A stretch of DNA of 64,000 nucleotides, taken from Flammeovirga sp. SJP92. GTDB lineage: Bacteria > Bacteroidota > Bacteroidia > Cytophagales > Flammeovirgaceae. Within the stretch, counting starts at the first letter, position 1; each line of letters opens with the position of its first letter. The translations under genes were made by a program, and so were the position numbers. The DNA is taken from contig NZ_LQAQ01000015.1 of the NCBI RefSeq assembly GCF_001583495.1, positions 310,001-374,000 on the forward strand. Reading direction: 5' to 3'. The notes beneath the pieces were generated by a model. That model had not been told where the DNA came from, ran no database searches, and saw only the letters and a list, made by a program, of their open reading frames with translations. Positions 8,080 through 18,273 of this stretch are shown in pieces.

Positions 8080-9096
8080 ATGAAAAAACTAATCGAAATA
8101 GCCATTCATATCCTTTTTTGGTGTTGCTATATACTTCTGCTGAGTATTCGTGACTTGTTATTTAATAATGAGATCTTCCATAATTTTATAACATTTACGG
8201 TCATTACAGCACCATTAATTCCCTTTGTCTATTTCAATTTATATTTCTTAATTCCGAAGTTTTTATTTCAAAATAAGAAACCGTATTACTTTATTTCATT
8301 CGGTATGCTATTGGCCATATCTGTCATTATTCGTAATTACGCTACTTACACCGTTTATGCTGTAATCTTAAAAATTGATACTATAGAACCTTTCTTTTCT
8401 GGGAAAGTCGGTTGGTGGACAGCATCAAGTGAAACCTTTGTATTGTTCTTTATTTCTTCAACAATTTATCTGGTTCAAAAATGGTATTTAAAAGACAAGT
8501 ATGTGAAGGAATTGGAAAACAAAAACATGAGAAGTGAATTGAACTTATTGAAGTCACAATTACAACCTCATTTCCTATTCAATAATCTCAATACCATTTA
8601 CTTTTTGATGGATGATGAACCTCAGAAAGCAAAAGAATTAGTGATTCAGCTTTCAGATGCATTAAGTCATCAATTATACAAGGCCAATCAGGATCAAGTC
8701 AATTTGGAAGAGGAACTGGATTACTTGAGGAATTATATCAAGATGGAACAAATCCGACATCAAGATTTTCTGACTTTACATTACGATTTTCCTACAGAAA
8801 ACATCAACTATAACATTGCACCCATGCTTTTGATTACCTTTGTAGAAAATGCATTTAAGCATGGTATTAATTCGAAAGGATATACAATTTCTATTGTTAT
8901 CTCAATGGAAAATGATGTGTTGCATTTGATGGTTCAAAACACCAAAAGTGATCATCCAAAAAGTGATAAAGGTGGATTGGGTTTAATCAATGCCCGTAAA
9001 CGTTTAGAACTTCTCTATCCTCATCAGCACGATCTGGAAATATTGGATCAAGAAGATGAATTTATTGTAAAACTAGATATCAAACTTAAAAACTAA
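8080..9096 (+). CDS. LytS-type sensor histidine kinase
   Basis: 338 residues. Four hydrophobic segments fill about residues 5-135, followed by a short coiled-coil linker (KELENKNMRSELNLLKSQL). The His_kinase domain (PF06580 type) has its phosphoacceptor in QPHFLFNNLN (His164), and an ATPase domain has the N-box MLLITFVENAFKHGI and the G-box GGLGLINARKRL. No extracellular sensor domain is present, so the signal is probably sensed in the membrane. It lies 10 bp after the TonB receptor and 4 bp before the LytTR regulator; the four genes form one unit. Confidence 0.9.
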   Translation: MKKLIEIAIHILFWCCYILLLSIRDLLFNNEIFHNFITFTVITAPLIPFVYFNLYFLIPKFLFQNKKPYYFISFGMLLAISVIIRNYATYTVYAVILKIDTIEPFFSGKVGWWTASSETFVLFFISSTIYLVQKWYLKDKYVKELENKNMRSELNLLKSQLQPHFLFNNLNTIYFLMDDEPQKAKELVIQLSDALSHQLYKANQDQVNLEEELDYLRNYIKMEQIRHQDFLTLHYDFPTENINYNIAPMLLITFVENAFKHGINSKGYTISIVISMENDVLHLMVQNTKSDHPKSDKGGLGLINARKRLELLYPHQHDLEILDQEDEFIVKLDIKLKN

Positions 9097-9100
9097 AAAG

Positions 9101-9814
9101 ATGAACTGTATTGTAGTTGATGATGAACTAATCGCAAGAGAAGGTATTGCAAAATATGTAAAGGAGATCCCCTACCTCAACCTGACTGCCAAATGCAAAA
9201 GTGTATTTGAACTGGATGAGGTTTTAATGAAAAATGAGATCGATTTGGTGTTTTTGGATATTCAAATGCCTGGAATAACGGGTGTTGATTGGCTAAAAAA
9301 TGCTTCCAATCCTCCTCATATTATTTTCACTACAGCCCATAGAGAATTCGCAGTGGATGGCTTTGAATTGAACGCTATCGATTATCTTTTAAAACCCATC
9401 ACCCTACCTCGTTTTGCAAAAGCCGTTGCAAAGGTTTATAAAATTTGGAGTGATAAAAAAGAAGTGGTTACCACTCCTTCCAACAATGATGATTACATCT
9501 TTATCAAAGAGGATCAGCAGACTGTCAAAGTAAAATTAGAAGATATTCTTTTTATAGAGGCGGCAGTGGATTACATCTTTATTCATACCAAAGAGAAAAG
9601 ACATATCACACTCTTTTCTATGAAACAAGTGGAACAGAAACTCCCCGAAAATCAGTTTATCAGAATTCACCGTTCGTTTATTGTCAATGCTGAATATGTG
9701 GAAGCTATTGAAGGCAAAATGTTGATTGTAAATGGGCAAAAATTGAATATCAGCCGTTCATTGTATAATGAAGTGTATGATAAAATCACTAAAGGAAAAG
9801 TCTGGAAAGTCTAA
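9101..9814 (+). CDS. LytTR family response regulator
   Basis: 237 residues. An N-terminal receiver domain (1-120) has the acidic pair VDDE (D7, D8), the phosphoacceptor Asp53 in VFLDIQMPG, the Thr in IIFTTAH and the Lys in YLLKPI. A LytTR DNA-binding domain (about 135-237) contains DYIFIKEDQQTVKVKLEDI and FIRIHRSFIVN. It is the partner of the kinase 4 bp upstream. The 9-bp direct repeats 12 bp apart near 5151-5180, ahead of the first gene of the operon, are a natural binding site for this class of protein. Confidence 0.93.
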   Translation: MNCIVVDDELIAREGIAKYVKEIPYLNLTAKCKSVFELDEVLMKNEIDLVFLDIQMPGITGVDWLKNASNPPHIIFTTAHREFAVDGFELNAIDYLLKPITLPRFAKAVAKVYKIWSDKKEVVTTPSNNDDYIFIKEDQQTVKVKLEDILFIEAAVDYIFIHTKEKRHITLFSMKQVEQKLPENQFIRIHRSFIVNAEYVEAIEGKMLIVNGQKLNISRSLYNEVYDKITKGKVWKV

Positions 9815-9822
9815 AAACAAAA

Positions 9823-9848
9823 AAGGACCTACACTGCTGTAGATCCTT
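9823..9848. terminator. Bidirectional terminator between LytTR and P450 genes
   Basis: A 10-bp stem with one mismatch (9823-9832 with 9839-9848) and a 6-nt loop lies between convergent genes. The minus-strand side is followed by a T-rich run, serving the P450 transcript. Confidence 0.65.
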
Positions 9849-9854
9849 CTGCGT

Positions 9855-11318
9855 TTATTGTTCAATGCTTTCTGATTGCATCATTTTTTCTTTATCAATA
9901 GAACGATGTTTTAATTTCACCTTCAAGTTTCCTGGAGACATTGTAAAAGCAAAAACCTCTTTTACTTCTTCAGGAGCCACATTCAATTCTACATCAAATT
10001 CCTGAAATAGACGAATAATAAACACCTTCAATTCCACTTCTGAAAGGAATTTACCAGGGCAAGTTCTTGCTCCTCCGCCAAAAGTCTTCATAGCATCCTC
10101 ATTGTGTGTTTTATGGTAAGGACATCCACCTTCCTCTTTATTTTCGAGCCATCTTTCAGGTGCAAAAGTTGAAGCATCAGCAAAGTATTTATCCGAACGA
10201 GGTGCATGACTCAATTGTGTAATTACAAAACTTCCTTTCGGAAAGAAGACATCTCCGATCACAACATCTTCCAATGCTTGCATGTACAACTGCGGTGTAA
10301 CAGGCTTGATCCTCATAGATTCTTTAATCACTGAAGCTGTATAAGTAAAAGCTTCTAACTGATCAAAATTATCTAACTTCTGTCCTTTCAAAATAGCATC
10401 AATTTCAGCCTGAACTTTTTGTTGCTGGTCTGGATTAGCGGCTAAAAAGTAAGTGATCCACGATAAAGAATTGGAAGTAGTATCTTCTCCTGCCAAAAGC
10501 ATGGTATATAAGTTTCCAAAAATTTCATCCCAAGTAAACGGATTATCATTGTCTTGAGAAGCAATCATTGCTTCTAAAAAATTGGTAGGATGCTCTAAAA
10601 TATCAATATCTTCACTAATTTTTCTTTGAGCATTGGTAATAAACTCACCCAATACCTTTCTGATATATTCCATTGACTCTTCAAACTCCTTATCAGATGC
10701 CGTTTTAATATACCTCCAAACAGGGATGGGATTATTGATTCTTGAATTCATTTTTGGAAAAATCTTCTGGATATGTTCTTGTGTCTGATCCACATCATTT
10801 TCCACTGTATTCATATCATATCCAAAAGCCAAATTGGTAGTTACATCCACAGTTGCCTTCTGAAAATCTTTATCTATCTCATAATTTCCAACTCCTTCAA
10901 CCTTGCTCCAATGGTTAGACAATCGGTCAGCCACTCTGACAATACCAGGAAAAAAAGACCGAACATTTTTGTTGTCTAATGCCTTTTGGGTCACCTTTCT
11001 TTGTTTCTTCCAGCTTTCTCCTTCCGCTGCAAAAACACCATTGATACCCACTTCTTCAATCACTTCAGCCATTTTCTTAAATCTCCTGAACTTTGTAGGA
11101 CGATGTTTAAGAATATAGGCATTTAGTTCAGGGTCAGTACAAACCGTTAGTTTTCTACCAAAAAAATTCAGATTGTATAAACTGCCAAATTCATCCGCCC
11201 ATTTTTCATAAAGAAGATGTATTTTTGATTTATCCAATTCAAAGATATTTCCAAAAACAGGCAACCCTTTCGGCCCATTTAAATCCTTCACTGTTTTTGA
11301 ATATTGAAGTTGTTTCAT
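9855..11318 (-). CDS. Cytochrome P450 (downstream of a tandem pair)
   Basis: 487 residues with all P450 landmarks. There is a proline-rich N-terminus GPKGLPVFGNIFEL, the I-helix oxygen-activation motif LLAGEDTTSN, the K-helix ExxR in KESMRIKP, a PERW segment, and the haem-binding loop FGGGARTCPG with the proximal thiolate at Cys420. No N-terminal membrane anchor and no fused reductase are present, so it is a soluble class that needs separate electron-transfer partners; none is encoded nearby. It is a close paralogue of the next P450, with a 39-bp gap and parallel motifs, pointing to tandem duplication. The substrate is unknown; fatty acids or terpenoids are guesses only. Confidence 0.92.
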   Translation of the reverse strand: MKQLQYSKTVKDLNGPKGLPVFGNIFELDKSKIHLLYEKWADEFGSLYNLNFFGRKLTVCTDPELNAYILKHRPTKFRRFKKMAEVIEEVGINGVFAAEGESWKKQRKVTQKALDNKNVRSFFPGIVRVADRLSNHWSKVEGVGNYEIDKDFQKATVDVTTNLAFGYDMNTVENDVDQTQEHIQKIFPKMNSRINNPIPVWRYIKTASDKEFEESMEYIRKVLGEFITNAQRKISEDIDILEHPTNFLEAMIASQDNDNPFTWDEIFGNLYTMLLAGEDTTSNSLSWITYFLAANPDQQQKVQAEIDAILKGQKLDNFDQLEAFTYTASVIKESMRIKPVTPQLYMQALEDVVIGDVFFPKGSFVITQLSHAPRSDKYFADASTFAPERWLENKEEGGCPYHKTHNEDAMKTFGGGARTCPGKFLSEVELKVFIIRLFQEFDVELNVAPEEVKEVFAFTMSPGNLKVKLKHRSIDKEKMMQSESIEQ

Positions 11319-11357
11319 AGTGTGTATTGAAAGTAATTTTGAGTTTTAATTAAATAG

Positions 11358-12833
11358 CTATTTTTGTTCCAAAGTGCCCTCTGTGGTTATATCTGCTTTT
11401 ATGAAATTAAGCTTTTCCATCTTGACCTTCATATTGTCCACTACCATTGTAAAATCATATTTCTCTGTGATTTGATTTTCTGGAACCGATAATTCTATTT
11501 GATAGTTCTTGATCATTTTCACAATAAAAACCATCATTTCAGTTTCTGATAAAAACTTGCCCGGACAGTACCTTGGGCCTCCACCAAAAGTATGCATCAC
11601 TTCTTCATTATGGTTTCCTTCAAATGGACATTTTCCTTCTTTTTTCAACCATCTTTCTGGAATAATCTGATCCGGTGAAAAGAAGTTCTTTTCGTCCATT
11701 CCACCTTCACGCACAAGCGTAATAAAAAAAGTATCTTTTGGAAAAAGCGTATCGCCCATCACCACATCTTCGTTGCATTGGAAATACAATAAAGGTGTCA
11801 CAGGCTTCATTCTCAGCACCTCTTGGATAGTAGCATAAAGGTACTTTAATTTCTTGGTGTCTTCGATTTCCTTCAAGTCTCCTACCTCTCCCAATACTTC
11901 AAAAATTTCCTTTCGGATTTTTTCTTGAATACTTGGATATATTGCCATATAATAAGCGAACCACGATAACGTATTGGCTGTAGTATCTTCCCCCGTCAAC
12001 AACATGGTGTAAATATTTCCATAAATTTCTTCCCATGTAAACGGATTTTCCTTGTCCTGAGACACCAATAAAGCCTCTAAAAAGTTGGTAGGATTTTCTT
12101 TTCGCTCTTGAAACTGTTCGATATTACTTTTGTTTTTCTCAATAAAACCACCAATAATATCTTTCAAAATATTCATCGACTTGTCAAAGTCTCTATCAGC
12201 AGGCGTTTTTATATATCGCCAAATTGGAATCGGCAAGTTTGTTCTTTCATTAAGCTTGGGAACAATTTTAGAGATGTGCTGTTGCGTCACTTCTCGGCGG
12301 TCATGAATGGTGTTGAGATCATAGCCGAATGCAAGATTAGTTGTAAGATCAATCGTTGCATTCATAAAATCCTGAGAGATATTATAATCCGTAATACTAT
12401 TCTCCCCATCAAGTTCTTTTTCCCAATATTCCTCCAAACGGTTACCTATTTTCAGGATCAATGGAAAATAATTCTTCACATTCTTATGACTCAATGTCTG
12501 CTGTGTCACTTTCCTGTGTTTTTTCCAAACTTCACCCTCAGAAGAAAAAGTCCCATAAAAACCCAGCTCATCCATGATGTCTTTCATTTTAGAAAGTCGT
12601 CGAAATTTATCCGGACGATTTTTAAATAGATAATCAATATGAGAAGGGTTGGCCATTACGACAATCTTTGCTCCAGGGAAGTTTACTTTGTAGAAATCCC
12701 CATATTCTTTTGCCCAATCTTCTAAGTTTTGATGAATTTTTTCTTTTTGAATCTGAAATAAATTCCCAAATAGCGGTAGTCCTTTCGGACCCGTTAAATC
12801 CTTTATAGTTTTTGAATAGTTGAGTTGTCCCAT
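11358..12833 (-). CDS. Cytochrome P450 (upstream of a tandem pair)
   Basis: 491 residues. It starts MGQLNYSKTIKDLTGPKGLP, nearly the same as its neighbour's MKQLQYSKTVKDLNGPKGLP. I-helix LLTGEDTTAN; ExxR in QEVLRMKP; PERW; haem loop FGGGPRYCPG with the proximal Cys423. The second P450 follows after 39 bp on the same strand, so the pair is probably cotranscribed from upstream of 12833. Divergence between the pair outside the motifs suggests an old duplication with possible substrate specialisation. No ferredoxin or reductase gene lies next to them. Cytosolic location is expected because no membrane anchor is seen. Confidence 0.92.
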   Translation of the reverse strand: MGQLNYSKTIKDLTGPKGLPLFGNLFQIQKEKIHQNLEDWAKEYGDFYKVNFPGAKIVVMANPSHIDYLFKNRPDKFRRLSKMKDIMDELGFYGTFSSEGEVWKKHRKVTQQTLSHKNVKNYFPLILKIGNRLEEYWEKELDGENSITDYNISQDFMNATIDLTTNLAFGYDLNTIHDRREVTQQHISKIVPKLNERTNLPIPIWRYIKTPADRDFDKSMNILKDIIGGFIEKNKSNIEQFQERKENPTNFLEALLVSQDKENPFTWEEIYGNIYTMLLTGEDTTANTLSWFAYYMAIYPSIQEKIRKEIFEVLGEVGDLKEIEDTKKLKYLYATIQEVLRMKPVTPLLYFQCNEDVVMGDTLFPKDTFFITLVREGGMDEKNFFSPDQIIPERWLKKEGKCPFEGNHNEEVMHTFGGGPRYCPGKFLSETEMMVFIVKMIKNYQIELSVPENQITEKYDFTMVVDNMKVKMEKLNFIKADITTEGTLEQK

Positions 12834-12955
12834 CAGAAATTATAGTGTCTAAAAAAGTAGCTTGGTTACGATAAGATGACAATATAACGGAAATTATTAG
12901 AAATAGAAGGGACTGAAAAGTGACAAAAGGGAACAAAAAAATAATAACTTCCGCC

Positions 12956-15043
12956 TTATGCAAATTGAATATTTTCTGTTTTCGAGAATTCATTGACATG
13001 AAAATCCAAAAATGCTCTTTTCTTCATGATATACCACTCATTAAGCACATTAGGATACAGTTCCATAATATTAAAAAGCATACTCAAATTTTGTTGATAA
13101 TAATTTTCCATGGCATAATATGTCCAATCTTTCGACAGGTAGTAATTAAAAAAATCAACCGTATCTTTTCTCAGGCTCTCTTTCAAAAGATCATTTTCTA
13201 ATAAGTGTTGAAGGTCTTCTTTCATTTCCCCCTCTTGATATTCAAATTCTCGAAAAACATTTTCTATTTCATCAAAAGAAGTATTGTAATGTACAACCTG
13301 CAATGACTGATACGCCTTTTCCAATGTCTGCATTTTTGAATAGTAGTACTTTTGATCTTCAAAAAAATCAGTGTATATTTTTTCCAGAGCCTTCACATTG
13401 TCTGTCTTACTTTTAAGATAAGTGTAAATAGCCACATCATTCTTTCTGATTTCTTTCTCCTTCCCCTTAAATTCATCTGTCAGTGTTTGAATTAAAGTAT
13501 CACATTCCTTTTGAGCGTATCTTTTTCCATCATAATCAAAGGTAATGACATCAATAAAACCATTTTTGATTTGATACAACCTTTCTATATCACTTTGCAA
13601 ACTTATGGCATTGTAAACCAGCTTCACCTTCTGATCAGAATAAAGGTCTTTAAAATTTAAGTCCTCTTGGGGTGTCTCAACATCCAAAATTACAAATTCA
13701 CTTGGGTTCTTTTCATTGTAATAATTATTGAAAAGACCAGGGTGAATATATTTATTATTTTCTATTACAAATAGTTCTTTAAATTGCTCTAATGAAATAA
13801 CTTCCGCCTCCTCTTTATCCAAGCCTTCGAAAGTTTTCTCAGTTAATGCTTTCTGATAAGATTCCAACTTCGAAATAATTGAATTGGCAGGAATGTACTT
13901 TTCCTCCTCTCCAATGGAAGGTGCATAATTTGATATTCTGCTTACTCTATCGTCAATACTTGGGTGTGAATCCCATTGGTCTTCAAAAGAAAGCTTTGAA
14001 TAGTTAAACTTGCTGAAAGTATTTTTATCAATATGAGGTATGGAGTTAGACAATTTGATTTGCCCCTCTTTTGAGGCATATTCAATCACAAATTGATGTT
14101 CCTTAAAAAGGTTCTCACTCTTCAACTTCTGCTCACTCTTTTTTTGATACAATCCATACACCGACTCTAGTGCTCCATTGATAAAATCGAAACGATACAA
14201 AGTGGCTTTCAATGGTTCATAACCAGTAATAGAACAGGCAATTTTATCCGCTTCATACTCCCTTTCTCGAGTCAGTTTCATATGGCTTTTATTCAGAATA
14301 CTATAGATTTTAGACAACAAGTATTTGATCGCTCTAATTACTCTGTAAGCCATGTTTGTGAAAAAGGCAAAAAAAGCATGAATATCTGAAAAATATTGTA
14401 CGAAAGCTTCAAATGACCCATTATCATAAAGCAGGTTATAAATCAGCTGATTTGCATTGATTACTATTATATCAATATTAGAATTTGACTGTGCAAAATG
14501 TCCAAACTCATGGCTTAAAACTGCTTTGAGTTCTTTTTCTGAGACGGCATTGATTAATCCTAACCCAATATGTAAATCCTTCTTTTTTCGAAAAAAGATG
14601 TTCCAAATATTTGACTTTATACTCACAGAAGCCCCCACTTCAGAAGTGATTTTTACTTTGTTAGGCAACGCGGTTCCCAATTCGTTAACAATTTCATCAA
14701 TCATATCAAATAGCCGTGGTTCGTTTTCCCTATTCGCTAAAATATAGAGAGTTGTATCTACTACATTTTTGATAAGAATGAATTTTAGTAAAAAAAGAAA
14801 CACCAAAACACCAAATCCTATTACGCCAAAGCTTAAAGGAATGAAAATGAACATTGGTTTTAAAGTCATCAAATGATAACCACAATAAATGCTAAACAAT
14901 GCTAGGCCACTCGCTAGGGCCAGTAATACCGCATAAGAGACAAAAAACAAGAATAAAGAGGCTATTGTTTTATAGCGTAAAGATTTAAAATGAGAGGGTT
15001 CTTTATATTGATACATAGACAGTAAATAGTCGTTCGCTTTCAA
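12956..15043 (-). CDS. Membrane-bound M48 family zinc metallopeptidase
   Basis: 695 residues. Two hydrophobic hairpins (about 27-55 and 64-92) are followed by a zinc peptidase domain with HEFGH (178-182) and the third-ligand region EREYEADKIA, as in HtpX/Ste24-type M48 enzymes. The C-terminal ~400 residues are hydrophilic, helical and not recognisable. M48 membrane enzymes act in membrane-protein quality control or in trimming of substrates. The length (about twice HtpX) places it with long M48 proteins seen in Bacteroidota. It is flanked by noncoding DNA and may be transcribed alone. The start at 15043 opens MKANDYLLSMYQYKEPSHF and places the first membrane segment naturally. Confidence 0.85.
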   Translation of the reverse strand: MKANDYLLSMYQYKEPSHFKSLRYKTIASLFLFFVSYAVLLALASGLALFSIYCGYHLMTLKPMFIFIPLSFGVIGFGVLVFLFLLKFILIKNVVDTTLYILANRENEPRLFDMIDEIVNELGTALPNKVKITSEVGASVSIKSNIWNIFFRKKKDLHIGLGLINAVSEKELKAVLSHEFGHFAQSNSNIDIIVINANQLIYNLLYDNGSFEAFVQYFSDIHAFFAFFTNMAYRVIRAIKYLLSKIYSILNKSHMKLTREREYEADKIACSITGYEPLKATLYRFDFINGALESVYGLYQKKSEQKLKSENLFKEHQFVIEYASKEGQIKLSNSIPHIDKNTFSKFNYSKLSFEDQWDSHPSIDDRVSRISNYAPSIGEEEKYIPANSIISKLESYQKALTEKTFEGLDKEEAEVISLEQFKELFVIENNKYIHPGLFNNYYNEKNPSEFVILDVETPQEDLNFKDLYSDQKVKLVYNAISLQSDIERLYQIKNGFIDVITFDYDGKRYAQKECDTLIQTLTDEFKGKEKEIRKNDVAIYTYLKSKTDNVKALEKIYTDFFEDQKYYYSKMQTLEKAYQSLQVVHYNTSFDEIENVFREFEYQEGEMKEDLQHLLENDLLKESLRKDTVDFFNYYLSKDWTYYAMENYYQQNLSMLFNIMELYPNVLNEWYIMKKRAFLDFHVNEFSKTENIQFA

Positions 15044-15095
15044 TTGGGTTTATGAATAAAATACACAAATGCTTTTTTGTAGTACTTAAAAATAA

Positions 15096-15162
15096 AAGAC
15101 ACTTTATCTTCACAAGCACCATTTCTAAATTGAATGGGAAACTTATGAAAATAAAGTGTCTT
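15096..15162 (-). terminator. Inverted repeat downstream of hutI, candidate terminator
   Basis: Perfect 12-bp arms (15096-15107 and 15151-15162) around a 43-nt loop. On the minus strand the second arm runs into a T-rich tract. It starts 22 nt after the hutI stop. The loop is longer than usual, so certainty is moderate. Confidence 0.5.
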
Positions 15163-15183
15163 ATGCTAATATAATTGGGTGGA

Positions 15184-16404
15184 TTATTTGCCTTTCTTCC
15201 AAACTCTAGTCGGTGCCAACATCCCTTGATTATACAAGATTTCTCTGTAATCTTCACAAGGATACATTTGCATATCTGCCAATTTTCCTTTTTCTAATTG
15301 ACCTCTATCCATCAAATTTAAAGCTTTCGCAGATCGGAAAGTCATTCCTGCAAATACTTCGGCGGTACTGAGCTTCTCCATTGCTCCCAATAAGGCACCT
15401 TGCGTCAACATATCGCCCATTGGTGCTGAACCTGGGTTCCAATCTGAAGCGATGGCCAAGCATGCTCCGGCATCCAAAAGTTTACGGCAAGGAGGGTATT
15501 GCATCCCCAAACCTAATGATGCTCCCGGAAGTACCGTTGCTACCGTATCAGAATCTGCTAAAAGCTTCACTTCTTCATCAGTACTTGATTCCAAATGCTC
15601 AGCCGACAATGCTCCTACTTCCACAGCCACTTTACTTCCTCCGGTAGAAAATTGATCTGCATGAACCGTAATTTCAAAACCTTGCTCCTTAGCTTTTGCT
15701 AAATAATAAGCTGATTCTTCTACATTGAATGCTGTTTCTTCTGTAAAAATATCAACTCTATCACTTAAGTTTTCCTTCTTGATCGCAGGCAATAAAACAC
15801 CCAATACTCTATCTAAATATTCTTTAGAAGTACCTTCAAAATCTTTAGGTTTCATATGTGCCGCCAAGCATGTAGATACCAAATCAGCTTTTGTTTCTTG
15901 ATCTGCAGATTTAATCGCTCTCAGCATCTTCAGCTCATTGTCGATATCCAAGGCATAACCACTTTTCACTTCAATAGTAGTCACACCACGCGATAAATGT
16001 CTATTGGCTCTTGAAACGGTTACTTCTTTTAATTCCTCTTCCGAAGCCGCACGAGTTTTTCGCATAGAGTCTTGAATTCCTCCACCTGCTTTAGCGATTT
16101 CCAAGTAAGGTTTCCCTGCCACTCTCATCGCATAATCCCTCGCTCTGTTTCCTCCCCAGCAAATATGGGTGTGGCAGTCTACAAAACCCGGAATCAAAAC
16201 CCCCTCTCCTTTTATCTGCTCTACTTCATCAAAGTCGGCTAGAACAAATGAAGTAAACGATTTGATTTCATCTATATTTCCATTCTCATCAATACTCACA
16301 CCCGCATTTTCGATGATTTCCAATTGCTCATCTTCTAAAGCTCCTTTTAAGGGTAAACCTGCTAGGGTGAGGACTTGCGAGAAAGGTCCGATTAATTTTT
16401 TCAT
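15184..16404 (-). CDS. hutI: Imidazolonepropionase
   Basis: About 406 residues from ATG 16404 (MKKLIGPFSQVLTLAGLPLK); a TTG further upstream at 16422 is less likely. An amidohydrolase-fold enzyme with the metal ligands HTH (78-80) in FVDCHTHICWGG, the motif EVKSGYALD, a downstream His in EITVHADQF and a late ASDWNPGSAP segment, all typical of HutI. It opens imidazolonepropionate to N-formimidoylglutamate, step three of histidine breakdown in the cytosol. It lies 129 bp after hutU on the same strand and closes the hutH-hutU-hutI series. No hutG or formimidoyltransferase gene follows, so the fourth step must be encoded elsewhere. Confidence 0.95.
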   Translation of the reverse strand: MKKLIGPFSQVLTLAGLPLKGALEDEQLEIIENAGVSIDENGNIDEIKSFTSFVLADFDEVEQIKGEGVLIPGFVDCHTHICWGGNRARDYAMRVAGKPYLEIAKAGGGIQDSMRKTRAASEEELKEVTVSRANRHLSRGVTTIEVKSGYALDIDNELKMLRAIKSADQETKADLVSTCLAAHMKPKDFEGTSKEYLDRVLGVLLPAIKKENLSDRVDIFTEETAFNVEESAYYLAKAKEQGFEITVHADQFSTGGSKVAVEVGALSAEHLESSTDEEVKLLADSDTVATVLPGASLGLGMQYPPCRKLLDAGACLAIASDWNPGSAPMGDMLTQGALLGAMEKLSTAEVFAGMTFRSAKALNLMDRGQLEKGKLADMQMYPCEDYREILYNQGMLAPTRVWKKGK

Positions 16405-16533
16405 TATGAATATTTTTATCAAGAAAATGAAATAGTGGTTAGCGTTGTTGTAGGAACGTTTTAATAAAACACCCCTACAAAAACACGAACCACCTCTTCC
16501 CTCTTAATTCTTACCTTTTACCTGTTTGTTACC

Positions 16534-18228
16534 TCAAACGATCAAATCGTGATCTTCACCTACTTTTGTTGCTGTTTCATAACCCGCATCATGATGACGG
16601 AAGATACCCATTGCAGGGTCATTATGAAGCACACGGCGAATACAGTTTTCTGCACGTTCAGTACCGTCAGCCAACACTACCATACCTGCATGCTGAGAGT
16701 AACCGATACCTACACCACCACCATGATGGAATGAAATCCAAGTGGCACCACCTGTCGCATTAGACATAAGGTTTAATAATGGCCAATCTGAAACAGCATC
16801 AGAACCGTCCAACATTGATTCCGTTTCACGGTTTGGAGAAGCTACTGATCCGCAGTCCAAGTGATCACGACCAATGACAATTGGAGCTTTCAATTTTCCT
16901 TCTTTTACAAGGTTATTGAAAATCACACCGGCTTTCTCTCTTTCACCCATACCTAACCAACAAATACGTGAAGGAAGGCCTTGGAAAGCTACTTTTTCAT
17001 CCGCTTCTTCCAACCATTTGATCAAGTGTGTATTTTCTGGGAATGCTTCTTTTAAGGCTTCGTCCGTAACTTTGATATCTTGTGGATCACCTGATAATGC
17101 CGCCCAACGGAAAGGTCCTTTTCCTTCACAGAACAATGGACGGATATAAGCTGGTGTAAAACCAGGGAAGTTGTAAGCATTTTCACAACCGCCTTGCTTT
17201 GCGAACTCACGTAAGTTGTTGCCATAGTCGAAAGTGATTGCTCCTTTCTCCTCTAAGTCCAACATGTACTGTACGTGACGAGCCATTGATTTCAACGACT
17301 TCTCTTTATATAAAACAGGATCTGTTTCTCTTAATTTTTCTGCTTCTTCCAATGATAAGCCATTAGGAACATATCCATATACTGGATCATGTGCAGAAGT
17401 TTGGTCCGTTAATACATCAGGAGTGATTCCATCTTGAATTAATCTTTCCAATACATCACCGATATCACCTACCAAACCAACTGATAATGCTTCACCTTTT
17501 TCTTTGGCTTCCATTACCCATTGAATCGCCTCTTCATAAGAGTGCGTCATTTTATCGATGTACTTTGTATCAATACGCTTTTGAATACGAGCAGGGTCAA
17601 TATCAACACCCAACATTGCTGCACCACACATCGTAGCCGCCAACGGTTGAGCGCCACCCATACCGCCCATGCCTCCTGTCACTAGCAAACGACCTTTCAA
17701 GTCGCCACCAAAATGCTGACGCGCACATGAAGCAAATGTCTCATAAGTACCTTGCAAAATACCTTGAGTCCCAATATAAATCCATGAACCGGCCGTCATC
17801 TGACCGTACATCATTAAGCCTCTTTCTTTTAATTCTTGGAAATGCTCCCAAGTTGCCCAAGCTGGAACAAGGTTAGAGTTGGCGATCAATACACGTGGTG
17901 CTTCTGGGTGCGTTCTTACAACACCTACCGGCTTACCTGATTGTACCAAAAGTGAATGGTTTTCATCTAATTCTAAAAGAATTTTGATGATCTTTTCTAA
18001 TGATTCTCTGTTTCTTGCCGCTTGACCTGTACCACCATAAACCACTAAGTTATTCGGGTCTTCAGCCACCTCGTCTGTTAAGTTGTTCAAGAACATTCTT
18101 AAAGGTGCCTCAGTTTGCCAAGACTTTGCATTTAGTTCTGGACCTGTTGGAGGAATGTAGTGTGGGTGTTTTGCGTATTTTTCTAAAAAAGCTTCAAACT
18201 TTTGTTGTGATGATGTTTTTGCTTCCAT
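16534..18228 (-). CDS. hutU: Urocanate hydratase
   Basis: 564 residues, close to the usual ~555. The Gly-rich NAD-binding segment [11 protein letters not shown] (185-195) and the urocanase signature [10 protein letters not shown] with the active-site Cys423 are both intact. Further signatures: [32 protein letters not shown] and [19 protein letters not shown]. The enzyme hydrates urocanate to imidazolonepropionate using tightly bound NAD+ as an electrophile. Cytosolic. A ~140-bp nested inverted repeat separates it from hutH upstream, so the distance (197 bp) is larger than normal for one operon and could tune expression of the downstream genes. Confidence 0.97.
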   Translation of the reverse strand: MEAKTSSQQKFEAFLEKYAKHPHYIPPTGPELNAKSWQTEAPLRMFLNNLTDEVAEDPNNLVVYGGTGQAARNRESLEKIIKILLELDENHSLLVQSGKPVGVVRTHPEAPRVLIANSNLVPAWATWEHFQELKERGLMMYGQMTAGSWIYIGTQGILQGTYETFASCARQHFGGDLKGRLLVTGGMGGMGGAQPLAATMCGAAMLGVDIDPARIQKRIDTKYIDKMTHSYEEAIQWVMEAKEKGEALSVGLVGDIGDVLERLIQDGITPDVLTDQTSAHDPVYGYVPNGLSLEEAEKLRETDPVLYKEKSLKSMARHVQYMLDLEEKGAITFDYGNNLREFAKQGGCENAYNFPGFTPAYIRPLFCEGKGPFRWAALSGDPQDIKVTDEALKEAFPENTHLIKWLEEADEKVAFQGLPSRICWLGMGEREKAGVIFNNLVKEGKLKAPIVIGRDHLDCGSVASPNRETESMLDGSDAVSDWPLLNLMSNATGGATWISFHHGGGVGIGYSQHAGMVVLADGTERAENCIRRVLHNDPAMGIFRHHDAGYETATKVGEDHDLIV

Positions 18229-18273
18229 GGTTAATATATCTATTTATGGTATGTGTTTCTTTATAATATATCG

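Noticed and set aside
12108-12629. 173-codon plus-strand open frame inside the P450 region
   Set aside because: It is the antisense of a well-supported P450 gene and has no protein-like composition of its own.
12634-12999. 121-codon minus-strand open frame spanning the P450 start and the M48 end
   Set aside because: It overlaps two recognised genes in another frame and has no signal peptide or motif.
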